A stretch of 64,000 nt of DNA from Mugil cephalus (Eukaryota > Chordata > Actinopteri > Mugiliformes > Mugilidae). The position numbers were made by a program, and so were the translations under genes. This document shows positions 13,715 to 24,614 of the stretch, piece by piece. The stretch's first letter is position 1. The number at the start of each line of letters is the position of its first letter. Under the pieces are notes generated by a model. The model was not told where the DNA came from. It did not search any database and saw only the letters and a list, made by a program, of their open reading frames with translations. The stretch lies in contig NC_061784.1 of the NCBI RefSeq assembly GCF_022458985.1, positions 24,734,545 through 24,798,544 of the forward strand, in the 5' to 3' direction.

Positions 13715-14405
13715 CAAACCAGATCAAACCAGATCAAACCAGTTTAAAACCGATTAAACCAGATCAAACCAGTTTAAAACAGATCAAACCAGTTTAAAAC
13801 AGATCAAACCAGTTTAAACCAGATCAAACCATCTTAAAACTGATCAAACCAGTTTAAAACAGATCAAATCAGATCAAATCAGTTTAAAACAGATCAAATC
13901 AGTTTAAAACAGATCAAACCAGTTTAAAACAGATCAAATCAGTTTAAAACAGATCAAACCAGATCAAATCAGTTTAAAACAGATCAAACCAGATCAAACC
14001 AGTTTAAACCAGATCAAACCAGTTTAAAACAGATCAAACCAGATTAAACCAGATCAAACCAGTTTAAAATAGATCAAACCAGATTAAACCAGATCAAACC
14101 AGTTTCAAATAGATCAAACCAGTTTAAAATAGATCAAACCAGATCAAACCAGATTAAACCAGATCAAACCAGTTTAAAATAGATCAAACCAGGTCAAACC
14201 AGATCAAACCAGATCAAACCAGTTTAAAACAGATAAAATTAGATCAAACCAGTTTAAAACAAATAAAACCAGATCAAATCAGTTTAAAACAAATCAAACC
14301 AGATCAAACCAGTTTAAAACAGATCAAACCAGTTTAAAACAAATCAAACCAGATCAAACCATCTTAAAACAGATAAAATTAGATTGAACCAGATTAAAGC
14401 AACAA
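13715..14405. repeat. Minisatellite of AGATCAAACC / AGTTTAAAAC units
   Basis: About 690 bp of alternating 10-bp half units, in the rap1gap2 3'UTR intron between the donor at 13690 and the acceptor at 14609. Confidence 0.9.
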
Positions 14406-14609
14406 ACCAGATCAAAACAGACGAAGACCATGGGAGGAGAGTTCAGATTCGTGTTCCAGATTAAACCAGATCAAACCAGATTAAAGTAGATAAATATATA
14501 CGATCGTTGTAAACTTTATTCTACGAAGCTTAATCCAGAAACCTCTGAGTTGTAGCTGGACCTTTAAGTCCAGATGTTGAAGTCTAATTTCTTTCTTTCT
14601 CTTTTCCAG

Positions 14610-16370
14610 ATGTTTTCCAGATGAATGAATCTCTACAAACACACACAAACACACACTGACCTCTTTCTATGTTTGTGAGGACACAAGACTTTGATTACAG
14701 CAGGACAACAGCAGCTCTATAGATGTATGATTTGATATATTTCTATTTTATGAGAAACTAGAGAATCTAACGTGTCCACGCAAACATAGAAAGAAAGAAA
14801 CACAAACCGGTTTCATCGCATCTGAATCCAACAGCTCCAGTTTCTTCTTCTCCTTTTTCTCTAAAAGACCTGGATTATTTTTACTTTATTTTTTAATATG
14901 TTTTCAGAAAATCTGTTCAAAGGCGCTTTTGAGATCTGTCTTTAGCACCTGATCTGATCACAAGTGACCTTCCTTCCTTCCTTCCTTCCTTCCTGATTTA
15001 CACATTTGAATTAAAACCAGGTGAGATCAGATGTTGACTGAGGTCTGAACGGAGCCTTTAGCTCATATAAACATGTTTACACGCCTGCAGCTGTTTTATA
15101 ATCCTTGTTAATTACTGATCAGTTTGCTTTAATCAGGGACTCTGAGCACAAGCGACGTTCACTGAGAACAACAATTATTTACTTATTTAATCATCATTGA
15201 CCTTTTTTTATTATTTATTAACGCAGCAGGGCTTCATCTGCTGTGTTAAAACACAACCAAAGATTCAAATAAAAACACACAAATGCTGCACTTTGCAGAA
15301 GCTCCAGAGTTTTAACTCGACAAAAGTATATCAAGAAAAAACAGATTAAATTTAACGTCAGAAATGTGTTTTATAAAACCAGAAAACAAACAGTGAGGTT
15401 GGTTTTATCTGTTACACTGAAACGGAAACAGTCACATCAAACCAATGTTTATTCAGAAATGATCAGATTATCAGGTGGCGAGGCCAGAAATGAAAATAGT
15501 AAAGGTCCCAGAACAGAACCCTGAGGAACGCCACATGACCAACCTTAATAAACTTTTATTTGTTATCATGCAAAAACATTATTCCACTAACACATTTCCT
15601 CCAGTTCTCCCCCTAAAACTAACATTTGATATTTTCATGGACACAAATAATTTCATGATTTCAACAAAATCTTGAATGAAATGAACTTTTCTGGTTAATT
15701 CATCCAAACATTTGATGCTGATTCTGAAAAACTGGTCAAAAATAATTTAAAAGCTTTTACATGAACCTGCAGAATAAACAGAAATAACATGTGCAGCGTC
15801 CAACTCTCTGAATCTGTTTCCAGTGAACGTTTGTCTTTGTGTTGTCACGTTCTAGATTTCTGCCTCAAACTGAGATCGTGTTACGTTTCCTGTCAGAGAC
15901 GAAACACCGAACATGGTGATAGTTATTTACCATGAACATCGCTAACAGGCTCGACTCTGAGCTGGGGAGAAAATGAAAAACTGTGTTTAAAATCATGCAA
16001 AAAGAAGCTTCACTGCCGCTCGATGCAAAAACTGAAAGTGATTTATTTTGCACTAAAGTGAAGTTCTGTGGATCTTCCTCTGTGGGGCCGATGGAGATGA
16101 ATGCTCGGCTTCTCACTTCTGCAACAATAAAAGTTGTACTTTTCATGATGTAGCATAAATATAAGACGTGTTTCTGTGTCTGTTCTTTATTGTGAAGAAA
16201 AACTGTGAATGAAAACCTGATGTCATAAACTTTCTTCCTCTCATCTGTGTGTAGTTGCGTTTTTATTTATTTTATTTTATTTTATTTTATGGTCCCTGCA
16301 ACTCTTTGAGACTTGGTTTTCAAATGTCAAAATATAAAATACAACCGAAATTAATTTAACATAATATTCG
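14610..16370 (+). other. rap1gap2 terminal 3'UTR exon and gap to ncbp3
   Basis: Acceptor TTTTCCAG ends at 14609 and pairs with the donor at 13690, so the UTR probably continues here. It is A/T-rich with a CCTT run near 14970-14993. The stretch 15475-15540 (CCCAGAACAGAACCCTGAG) resembles a dispersed fish repeat. No other gene was seen; ncbp3 promoter sequence, with GTGACGTC near 16396, starts at the right edge. Confidence 0.5.
16126..16131 (+). promoter_or_regulatory. Probable rap1gap2 poly(A) signal
   Basis: AATAAA followed within about 40 nt by a T/G-rich stretch (GTGTTTCTGTGTCTG). It ends rap1gap2 less than 400 bp before the ncbp3 start. An earlier AATAAA at 15268 is an alternative. Confidence 0.45.
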
Positions 16371-16496
16371 TCAGGGGGCGGCGCTGTTCTGCTTTGTGAC
16401 GTCTGCTATTGCTGCTATGACAGCGTAGAAGAAGAAGCCGGAGGACCGTTGCCGGGTTACCGCGCAGCCTCAGTGAGTCACAGCTCCCTCGGTGTC

Positions 16497-19400
16497 ATGG
16501 CGGCAGTGCGCAGCTTACGGGTGTCACTGAAATCCGACAGCGGCTCGGACCGCTCGGAATCCGACTCAGAATCCGAGTCGGACCGGGACGCCCGCGACGC
16601 CGAACCGATGGAGGTGGAGGAGGGAGAGCTGGAGGTGGAGGACATCTCCGTTAACCGCTCTCTGAAGGAGCTGCTGCCGGTAAGCGCCCCGACTAGGCCG
16701 CTTTCAGACCGGGGACTCGCGTCTCCTGCGACCCGCGGATCCGCGGGAGAGTCGGCGTGTGTTCACTGAGACTCCCGGCTCCGTCTGCGACAGGGCTTTA
16801 AATCTGGGGCTAAAAGTTGTCAACGTTTAGCTGCTTTAACCGTGGACTCGTTCATTTTCTAACATTTTCTTTGTTCAACTGACGCTTCCGTGTTTTTATT
16901 CACTCACTTGTTGCTTGTTGCTTCACGTGCTGTTTTTTTGAACCAAACACCATTGGAAAAACTGGACGTTGAATATCTTTATCAGCAAAATGGCACAAAT
17001 AGTTTAAAATCGTAAATCTTTAAAGGAGCTTCAGCTAATGCACGGACGATGAATAATTCGGCTTAAATCTAATTACAAACATAAGGATTTGTTTTGTGAT
17101 TTTATAGCTTTTGCTCCAAATAATCGTCAGAGTAACAGGCGGTAAATGGAGATATGTCATCTGCAGAGATGAAAGTCACTGGTTCTTCCTGAGAGTCACA
17201 GTTTTGACCGAGAATAACGTCCTTTTCTGCACGTTTTAACGTTGCGTATGTGTTTTTTTCGTATGTGTTTAACTTTCTGACCTCGGCTGAGACCAAACGA
17301 TCCAAACCCTGACTTAAAATCTTCCTCCTTATTTACAGGACACCAGTCGACGATATGAGAACAAGGCTGGAGCCTTCATCACTGGCATCGATGTCAACTC
17401 TAAGGTACAGTCTCCTCATCCTCACTCATCTTCTAGTTTTATAAACCCTAAAAACACGAGTAGAGACGTCCTGATCGGATCCTAAATGTCCTAGAGTTGG
17501 TCCCTGTAGCTTCTTAGAGTCTGTCCTTGTCTCGTCCTACAGTCGACTGTATTCAGTCCAGTGAATGTTTCTTCCAGTCAGAGTTAATGTGGAGAGATGA
17601 GCTCGTACCTCGTGTTCTCTGCTCCAGAAATGTTCTGGTCATAAACTCTCTAACCCTCTGGAAGATCAGCATCCAGGAAACTTTCCTCTCCTTCTAAACG
17701 TAGTTGTTGTTGTTTGTCTGCAGCCTTTGGCCTGAGCGACTCCACGGATTCTGTTTAGATCATCTCCTACATCCACATCACACTAGATACTGACTGCATG
17801 GTTCTGCATGGTTCTGTATGGTTCTGTATGGTTCTGTATGGTTCTGCATGGTTCTGTATGGTTCTGCATGGTTCTGCGTGGTTCTGCGTGGTTCTGTATG
17901 GTTCTGCATGGTTCTGTATGGTTCTGCATGGTTCTGTATGGTTCTGCATGGTTAGAACCAGCATCGTTCTTCTACGTCTTTCAGCCAAACTCGATTAAAC
18001 GAGACGTTTTGCTGTGTGGTTTAAGCTCATGTGGGACTTAAACTAAAGCTGAAGCTCAGACCTGATTAATCTGATCATTAACGAGTTGTCACCATGTTAA
18101 CGGGTGTTTAACCCTTATACCTGATTTTCAGATGGTTACGTTCTTACCATTAAGGGACAAAAACGTCCTAAAAGCTGCATATGTTAATATTTTTTCTACT
18201 TTTAATCCACTTCAGTCCTAATCATAAAAACCAAAAGCGTGATTCATTTCTGACTTTTAACCCTTCATGTGCCAGTGTTTGTGATAAAAACGAACATATG
18301 CTACTTTTAGAATATTTTTGAAGAGGACACTTTTGTCAGTTTAGGTTAGAAAATGGAGCATTATGAGTTTTAAGTTTTAAATATCAAACTTTATAAGAAA
18401 TAATAATACATTTTATTTGTATTTTCGTCAGAACATCTCAAAGCGCTAAAGATTAAAACAAAAAGAAAATTCATGTCATGTTGGAGAAAAGGGAAATAAA
18501 GCAATAAACTGTTTTATTTGCTACTTAAACACAGCTTTGCCAGATTTGAGGAACTGCTGCTGTTTTCAGAAAATAACTGGAGAAGGAGACTTTTGTCCCT
18601 TTGTTTGTACATTTCTTCATAATAATAATTCTGTACATATTTTGCTTAAATTCTTTTCTATTTTATTGTTCTAGATCATCTCATATTTTAATTTATTTTG
18701 CTTGTGTTTTTCTTGTGGACGATTAGAGTCTGAGAGTTTGTTGTGTTTTTATCAGGAGGCGATCGAGAGGAAAGAGAAGCGAGCGAGACGTTTCCATTTC
18801 CAGAGCGAGGACAGCGTCGTCCAGAGGAATGTTTTCTTGGACAAAGACGCCATGAAGAAAGGTACGAACCCGACTCTCTGCTGCCGAACCTGTTTGTTGC
18901 TGAGCCTGTGGTCATTTTCTTCTTCTGTGGTGGTGCTCAGCCATCCCCCGGCTGCGCATGGAGGCCATCTACGTGACGGGCGTGGACGACATGAGCACGC
19001 AGGACGTCTTCGGGTACTTTAAGGAGTATCCTCCGGCTCACATCGAGTGGATCGACGACACGTCCTGTGAGTAAAACGTCCAGCGCGTCCTCGCTGTCAA
19101 CGCCCTGCAGCTCCAGCTAACCCCGCCTCCCCGTCTCCTAGGCAACGTGGTGTGGCTGGATGACGACACGTCCATCCGAGCGCTCATCAACTCCAGCCGG
19201 ATGCCCGACCCGGAGGCTGTTGCCACGGAGACGGAGAGCACGGAGCAGCCGGGTGACCAGAACAAAGAGGAGGAGGAGGAGGAGGAGGAGGGAGAGGTGG
19301 ATGAAGATGAGGAGGAAACGAAAAAGAAGAGCGGCGAGGACGTGGAAGTGAAAGATGGCGAGGAGGCGGAGCCAAAGCCGGAGGCCGGTCAGGTAGAGCG

Positions 19401-22400
19401 ACTCCTTCAGCACCTCAGCTTCATCGTTAGCTTCATCGTTAGCTTCGTCGTTAGCTTCACCTTGAGTAACTCTATTTGCATTACTGTTAGCTTCACCTTT
19501 AGCACCATCGCCTTTAGCTTCGTCATTAGTGTCGTCCCTTTGCTTTCAAGAGCGTTGCCTCTAGCATCTCTGTTAGCATTGCTATTAGCTTCTCCTGTAC
19601 CTGGGGTGGGTGGGTTCTGCTAACAGATCTGTAACTAGCTAACGGTCCGTGTCAGGTGGACGATCTATCGGGGGCGGAGCGAGAGTCTCTGATGAGAAAC
19701 GACCTGCGACCGGCCGTCAAACCCTTCAAAGGAAACAAGCTCTTCCTTCGCTTCGCCACACAAGGTCAGTTCCTCTCTCTGTGAGGACCACGTCAAAAAG
19801 CTCCTTTAGAGACATAGATATAATCTACACTACACCTCTTCTCATTCAGCGTTTTCTCTTTATTAAGACAGAAGACGTTTATTTATCCTACGTGTGGAAA
19901 TGTCCTTGTCCCAGTAGAATCAGACTAGAAACAACATCAAATTATACAAAAAAATAACAGCACTCTGAGAAATATATGGAGGAAAATAGAAAGTTGACTG
20001 GTAGTGTTCATGTTGTCATTTAGTGTTTTAATTTATTTATTTTCGTTGTTTAGAGGATAAGAAGGAGCTCGGTGCCGCCCGGCGCAGCAGATACTACATG
20101 AAGTACGGGAACCCAAACTATGGAGGCATGAAAGGAATCCTCAGCAACTCCTGGTGAGACCCTGGAGGAATCTGAATAACAGCATCACATCGTCAGCGTA
20201 GAGACACATAACGAAGGGTTGGGTTTATCACGGAGAACACGAATGAATAAAAACACAGAAATCACACCCACTGGTTTTAACTCTCAACTCAACTTTATTT
20301 ATGAAACAACCACAGCAGAAACAAAGTGCTGTACATGGGTAAGAATAAGACAGACAATTAAAAATAAAGAAAACACTGAACAGGAGCAGGGGTTCGTGCT
20401 GGTTTGGAAGCCAAAGAATAAAAATGGCTGATGGGATCTCCATTAGCATTAGCTCCACCTTTAGCATTGTCCTTTCTTTCTTGGTTGTGTGTGTGTGTTG
20501 CGTTCAGGAAGAGGAGGTATCACAACCGGCGCATCCAGAGAGACGTTATCAAGACTAAGAAGCCTCTGATTGGAGACAGCATGGGACACACCCCCCCCTA
20601 CACTCACCGACACTCAGGTACAGACTCAGACTACAGTCCGGCTGGTAAACGACTAGTTTTACCTCACGTCTCCTACGTATTTCATGTGCGTTCACACAGG
20701 AAAGTTTTGTTTGCGACCCAAAGTTGTGGCTCTGCTACTTCCTGCCTCACTCCACTGTATCAGCGACGGTTTTAATCACTTTGTGAATTATAATAGATGA
20801 TAAAAACCTGTATTTGAGTCTATTCTGAGGTTCTGAGTCGTTTCCTTCCTCTTCAGCCGACTTGGTCAACCTGCCGGAGGAGCCCATCAAGGAGGAGGAG
20901 GAGGAAGAGGAGGAGGAGGAGGAAGGGGAGGAGGAGGAGGACATGGACTCAGACGACCGGGTGGTGGAGTACAAAGAGAAGGGAGAGAAGGGCTCGCGTT
21001 CGCTGGGGGCGGGGCTTCGTAATCGGGGCGGGCGCTCGCCGTCTCCGTGGTCGGAGTCAGACGAGATGGACTATGACCTTGAGCTGAAGATGATCTCCAC
21101 GCCGTCCCCGAAGAAGAGCAAGAAGATGACGATGTACGCCGACGAGCTGGACACACACCTGAAGAGCATCCGGTCAGACGGCCTTTAGCTTTAGCCTGGT
21201 AGCATCTACGCTAGCAGTGCTGTTAACTTGTCTAGTTGCATCTGTTTTAGCACCTCTGTTAGTTTAACTTCTCTTTCATCTCTATTAGTTTTGCCTTTGC
21301 CTCTTTATTAGCTTCGCTATTAGCATCTCTATTAGTTTTGCATTTAGCATCTCTATTAGCTTCTCTGTTAGCATCTCTGTAAGTTTCACCGTTAGCTTCT
21401 CTATCAACCTATCCAGTAGTTTAGCCTTTAGCTTCTTTACTGGCATCTCTATTAGCTTCGCCTTTAGCATTGCTGTTATCTTCACCTTTAGCTGCTCTAT
21501 TAGCATTGATATTAGCATTGCTGTTAGCATTGTTATTAGCTTTGTCATTAGTTTCGCTTCCTTTAACGCATTTTCTGCATTTTTCGTCTTTAGCATACCT
21601 TTTAGCTTGTAGCATTACCTTTAGCCTTTTTGCTATTAGCATCATCTTTAGCTTCCTCATTAGTTTCAGTTGCTTAAACGCTTTTTCTTTATTTCCGTTG
21701 TCGACAGGAACCGTATCGGAGCGTCGGCGTCGCAGAGCCGGACCAAAGCGCCGTCGCCCACCAAAGTGACGGACGTCCGACAGCTGCTGGAGGAGAAGAG
21801 ACAGGGACACTCTCAGCACAGACAGCACCCCCCGGTGGCCAGCGGCGGGAAGACAGGTGAGACTGACCACTCTTCTCTGGGACTAGTTTAATCTGGGGGT
21901 AACATCTGAGTCCCGGACCAAGTACCAGGAGAACTCAAGACTCAAAACTCTTCTTCTTCTTCTTCTTCTTCTTCTTCTTCTTCTTCTTCTTCTTCTTCTT
22001 CTTCTTCTTCTTCTTCTTCAGACGTGCGCCAGCGGCTCGGGAAGAGACGCTACTCTCCGGACAGACACCGGTCGCCGTCCCCTGTCTCCTCCCCGAGAGA
22101 CACGCCCCCAGCCAGGGAGCCAACCAGAGACGTGCATCGCAGACTGGGCGTGGCCTCATCCAAAGACAGGAAGTCAGGTAAAGGACAAACATTTTATTTT
22201 ATTTAGGACGGATTAATCCACCGTCACCGTTGATTATTGACACATGTACCTGGTTCTGCTTTGATATGAGCGGAAATGATGGAGAGCAGCGCTGACATGC
22301 TAGCAGTTAGCATCACCTTGGTTTGCTTTCAGTATCACTGTTAGCATTAGCCGTTAGCATCACCTTGGTTTGCTTTCAGTATCACCGTTAGCATTAGCCG

Positions 22401-22953
22401 TTAGCATCACCTTTGTTTGCTTTCAGTATCACTGTTAGCATTAGCCATTAGCATCACCTTTAATGCCTCCATTACATTTCCTGTAAAATGCTCTAACCTG
22501 TTGACGACAGCTTTAGTGACTGACTCTTAAACACTGACCCAGGTGGACGTTTGTTTTTAACCCCGCCCCCTCCTGTCTGCAGGTGGCCTGTGGAGCCGAC
22601 TCGGCTCCGGGAACGACGACGACGGCGGCGGCGGCGGCGGCGGACATCACGAACGCAGAGCTGGAGGCAGCAGCTCGGCCGGGCTCTTCTCCTCCTCCTC
22701 CTCCTCTTCACATCCAGGAGCTTCGGGACGCAAAGACGGCCGAAGCGGGAGGAGACAAGGAGACAGAAAAGGGGAGGGGGAGGACGAGGAGGTGGAGGAG
22801 GAGGACGACTCGACGCTGCAGAAGGTGTGGGGCGCCATGATCAAACAGAAACAGGAGAGTCTGACGCACAGAATGAAGAAGAGTCGACTGGACAACCTGC
22901 CGTCTCTGCAGATCGAGATCAGCCGCGAGAGCAGCGACGACTCCGACGCCTGA
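16497..22953 (+). CDS. ncbp3: Nuclear cap-binding protein subunit 3
   Basis: Associates with the mRNA cap-binding complex, TREX and exon-junction complexes and supports mRNA export (family knowledge). Exons: 16497-16679, 17339-17404, 18756-18861, 18941-19066, 19142-19392, 19656-19764, 20054-20153, 20508-20617, 20857-21172, 21708-21856, 22022-22177, 22583-22953. All phases agree, giving about 680 residues (human about 620). The start MAAVRSLRV is followed by an acidic/Ser stretch and RRYENKAGAFITGIDV. The RRM-like domain lies near residues 120-175: IYVTGVDDMSTQDVF, then PPAHIEWIDD and the family WLDD motif. Then come MKYGNPNYGGMKGILSNSW, a Glu run, DEMDYDLELKMISTPSPKK, RQRLGKRRYSPDR and SRLDNLPSLQIEISRESS before TGA. 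Exon 9 uses donor GTCAGA; exon 11 has a pure TTC repeat as its polypyrimidine tract. The last exon has a Gly/Asp and Ser-rich insert encoded by GGC and TCC runs. An ATTAAA at 23439 is a likely poly(A) signal. Very sure. Confidence 0.96.
17792..17953. repeat. Minisatellite, unit ATGGTTCTGY
   Basis: About 16 copies of a 10-bp unit (ATGGTTCTGT / ATGGTTCTGC) in ncbp3 intron 2. Open frames on both strands here are repeat products. Confidence 0.9.
19405..19620. repeat. TTAGCTTCR-type repeats in ncbp3 intron 5
   Basis: Imperfect tandem TTAGCTTCATCG and TAGCATC units. The same vocabulary recurs in introns 9 and 11 of this gene. Confidence 0.7.
20165..20430. repeat. Dispersed fish repeat in ncbp3 intron 7
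   Basis: CAACTCAACTTTATTTATG followed by ACAAAGTGCTGTACATGG resembles a very common teleost retroposon ('TTTATTTATATAGCGCC...AAGTGCTGTAC'). It is partial; recognition is from memory. Confidence 0.5.
21190..21690. repeat. TTAGCATCTCTA-type repeat block, ncbp3 intron 9
   Basis: About 500 bp of degenerate units built on TTAGCATCTCTATTAGC and TTAGCTTC, filling the intron between 21173 and 21707. The antisense 103-residue frame (LKAKLIEMLI-like) is a repeat product. Confidence 0.75.
21949..22020. repeat. TTC microsatellite acting as polypyrimidine tract
   Basis: About 24 TTC triplets run straight into the AG acceptor (22020-22021) of ncbp3 exon 11. Confidence 0.95.
22306..22460. repeat. 47-bp tandem repeat, ~3.3 copies, ncbp3 intron 11
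   Basis: Copies start at 22306, 22353 and 22400, each with GTTAGCATCACCTT, TTTGCTTTCAGTATCAC and GTTAGCATTAGCC. Each carries a TTTGCTTTCAG sequence that looks like an acceptor. Confidence 0.85.
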
Positions 22954-23438
22954 AGGAGGAGCAGGAGGAGCAGGAGGAGGAGGAGTTTGTTTCTCCAGTC
23001 ACAACACAGACGGTCTGAGGAGGTGTGAGGGTTTGTTTCATTTCATGTCACTGCAGCGCGTGGATGGACGTGTTGTTTGTCTCACATCACAGGTTCAAAC
23101 GTCCTCATTCGGTTTCTACACTTTTTAGTTTCCTGGAGACTTTCCATGAAACAAACATGCTGTAAAAGACACGACGAGTCCCTGTCCTCAAATATCTGAA
23201 CTCTGGAGCAGCAGAGCATCATGGGAAACCTGCTGTGGATCATTCCTGTAACATGGAAACGAGAAGGGGACTCGACCTAAACCCCCGCTGTGTTCACGCC
23301 GTCCCCCGAGAAACCGAGAGAAACGATGACTCTGACAAAAAGAGACGTCGAGAGGAAACTGGCTGTGACATTTTTTAGTCACTGTGTTTATCTGCAGTAT
23401 TTCTGTCTGGTTACCTGATCTGTGTTCTTCTTTTTTTA

Positions 23439-23444
23439 ATTAAA
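23439..23444 (+). promoter_or_regulatory. Probable ncbp3 poly(A) signal
   Basis: ATTAAA about 490 nt after the ncbp3 stop. The stop-to-signal stretch is unremarkable 3'UTR. Confidence 0.4.
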
Positions 23445-23449
23445 CCTTT

Positions 23450-23473
23450 GGGGGCCAACGATGAGTTACTATG

Positions 23474-23511
<38 letters not shown>

Positions 23512-23624
23512 AAATTATTGTTGGTTAGTGATAATTTAAAATATTAATCAGAGATGTGAGTCCGAAACCAGGAAGTATTTCAAGTTTTCTACATTTAAAT
23601 AATTAACACGTCCTAGAGAAAATC

Positions 23625-23687
<63 letters not shown>

Positions 23688-24360
23688 TCAGAGCGTTAAA
23701 AACAGAAGCAGACGAGACATTAGGGCACGTGGACACTCATCAACATATATGAAACTGCAAACAGCCTCAATGGGACGTATGTTTAAAGATACATACATGT
23801 AAAATAGATAATAAAGCTTCTGTGAGTGTCTATGAAATCTACACTATAAATATTCTGCAGTATCTCAGATGGAACAAGAAGCGTGTTTTTCATGGGGAAT
23901 AATTGAAGAATAAGATTTAATTAAACTTTGTCGTTTCAAAGATCCAATGAAATCTGACGTCAGGTGTTTATAAAGATATTAAATATAAATGTTGATAAAT
24001 ACATTATATGTATTATTTAAATGTACATAGCGTTTTTGTAGAGATGGATCAAATTAAAATAAACAAAAAATAAAAACAATATACTATATACATTATAAAA
24101 TAGTTTAAATGTAAAATAAGGGAATACAAAAAAAAAGAAATATGGATATGGATGAAAATATTTTTCTTATTTTCCGTAATTAAAAGGTTCCTCTGGTGAT
24201 TCTGATAAATGAGCTCGTGTGGCCATGCGTTGGGTAATCATCCTTTCTTATGTAATCATACACCCGCTCTGATTGGCTCATTTGTTTGGCCGTCATCCTC
24301 TCCGACCACTCACAGCTAGACATACAGTGACGTAAGCACAGGACAGGCCAATCGGCGCGA
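23450..24360. other. ncbp3-pcf11 intergenic region with microsatellites
   Basis: An ATT run (about 23472-23510) and a TTTC run (about 23624-23690) precede A/T-rich sequence. No gene was seen. The pcf11 promoter begins at its right end. Confidence 0.7.
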
Positions 24361-24362
24361 TC

Positions 24363-24430
24363 TGACGTCACAACACATATAAAACCCTCCTCCGTGACGT
24401 TCGCGGCGTTCAGTTACAGTCGCCATTTTG
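24363..24430 (+). promoter_or_regulatory. pcf11 core promoter: CRE, TATA-like box, YY1-like site
   Basis: A full palindromic CRE (TGACGTCA, 24363-24370) is followed by ATATAAAA at 24377-24384, a second CRE half-site (GTGACGT, about 24395) and GCCATTTTG at 24422-24430, a YY1-type initiator. Transcription would start near 24405-24415. The 5'UTR would then hold a 7-codon upstream ORF (24532-24555) and an in-frame upstream ATG (24540). Motifs are seen; function is inferred. Confidence 0.6.
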
Positions 24431-24531
24431 TTGTCGTCGAATACGGTGCGAGAAGAGCGAGAGGCGGCGGCTGAAATAAACCCGAAACCGGTGGTTATTT
24501 CTCACCGAAACAGAGCAGAACAGTTAGCCAC

Positions 24532-24555
24532 ATGAGTTCATGGACTGCCTGCTGA
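24532..24555 (+). other. Upstream ORF in the pcf11 leader
   Basis: ATG at 24532 opens a 7-codon frame ending TGA at 24553-24555, ahead of and out of frame with the main start. It overlaps the ATG at 24540, which is in frame with pcf11 and would add 25 residues unlike the family. Such short uORFs often reduce translation; here that is inference. Confidence 0.45.
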
Positions 24556-24614
24556 TAAATGGTTATGCTACCGATAAGGCTCGAGTAGGTTTCCCCGGCT
24601 CGCTCAGCTCAAAG

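Noticed and set aside
22493-23018. Arg-rich, Ala-rich and Glu-rich frames around ncbp3 exon 12
   Set aside because: The real frame (SGGLWSRLGSG...NLPSLQIEISRESS) has no Met of its own because it starts by splicing; the others are shadows.
24540-24614. Start of pcf11 at the upstream in-frame ATG
   Set aside because: The 25 extra residues do not resemble the family, and the ATG at 24615 has a better context; kept as a uORF-region note.
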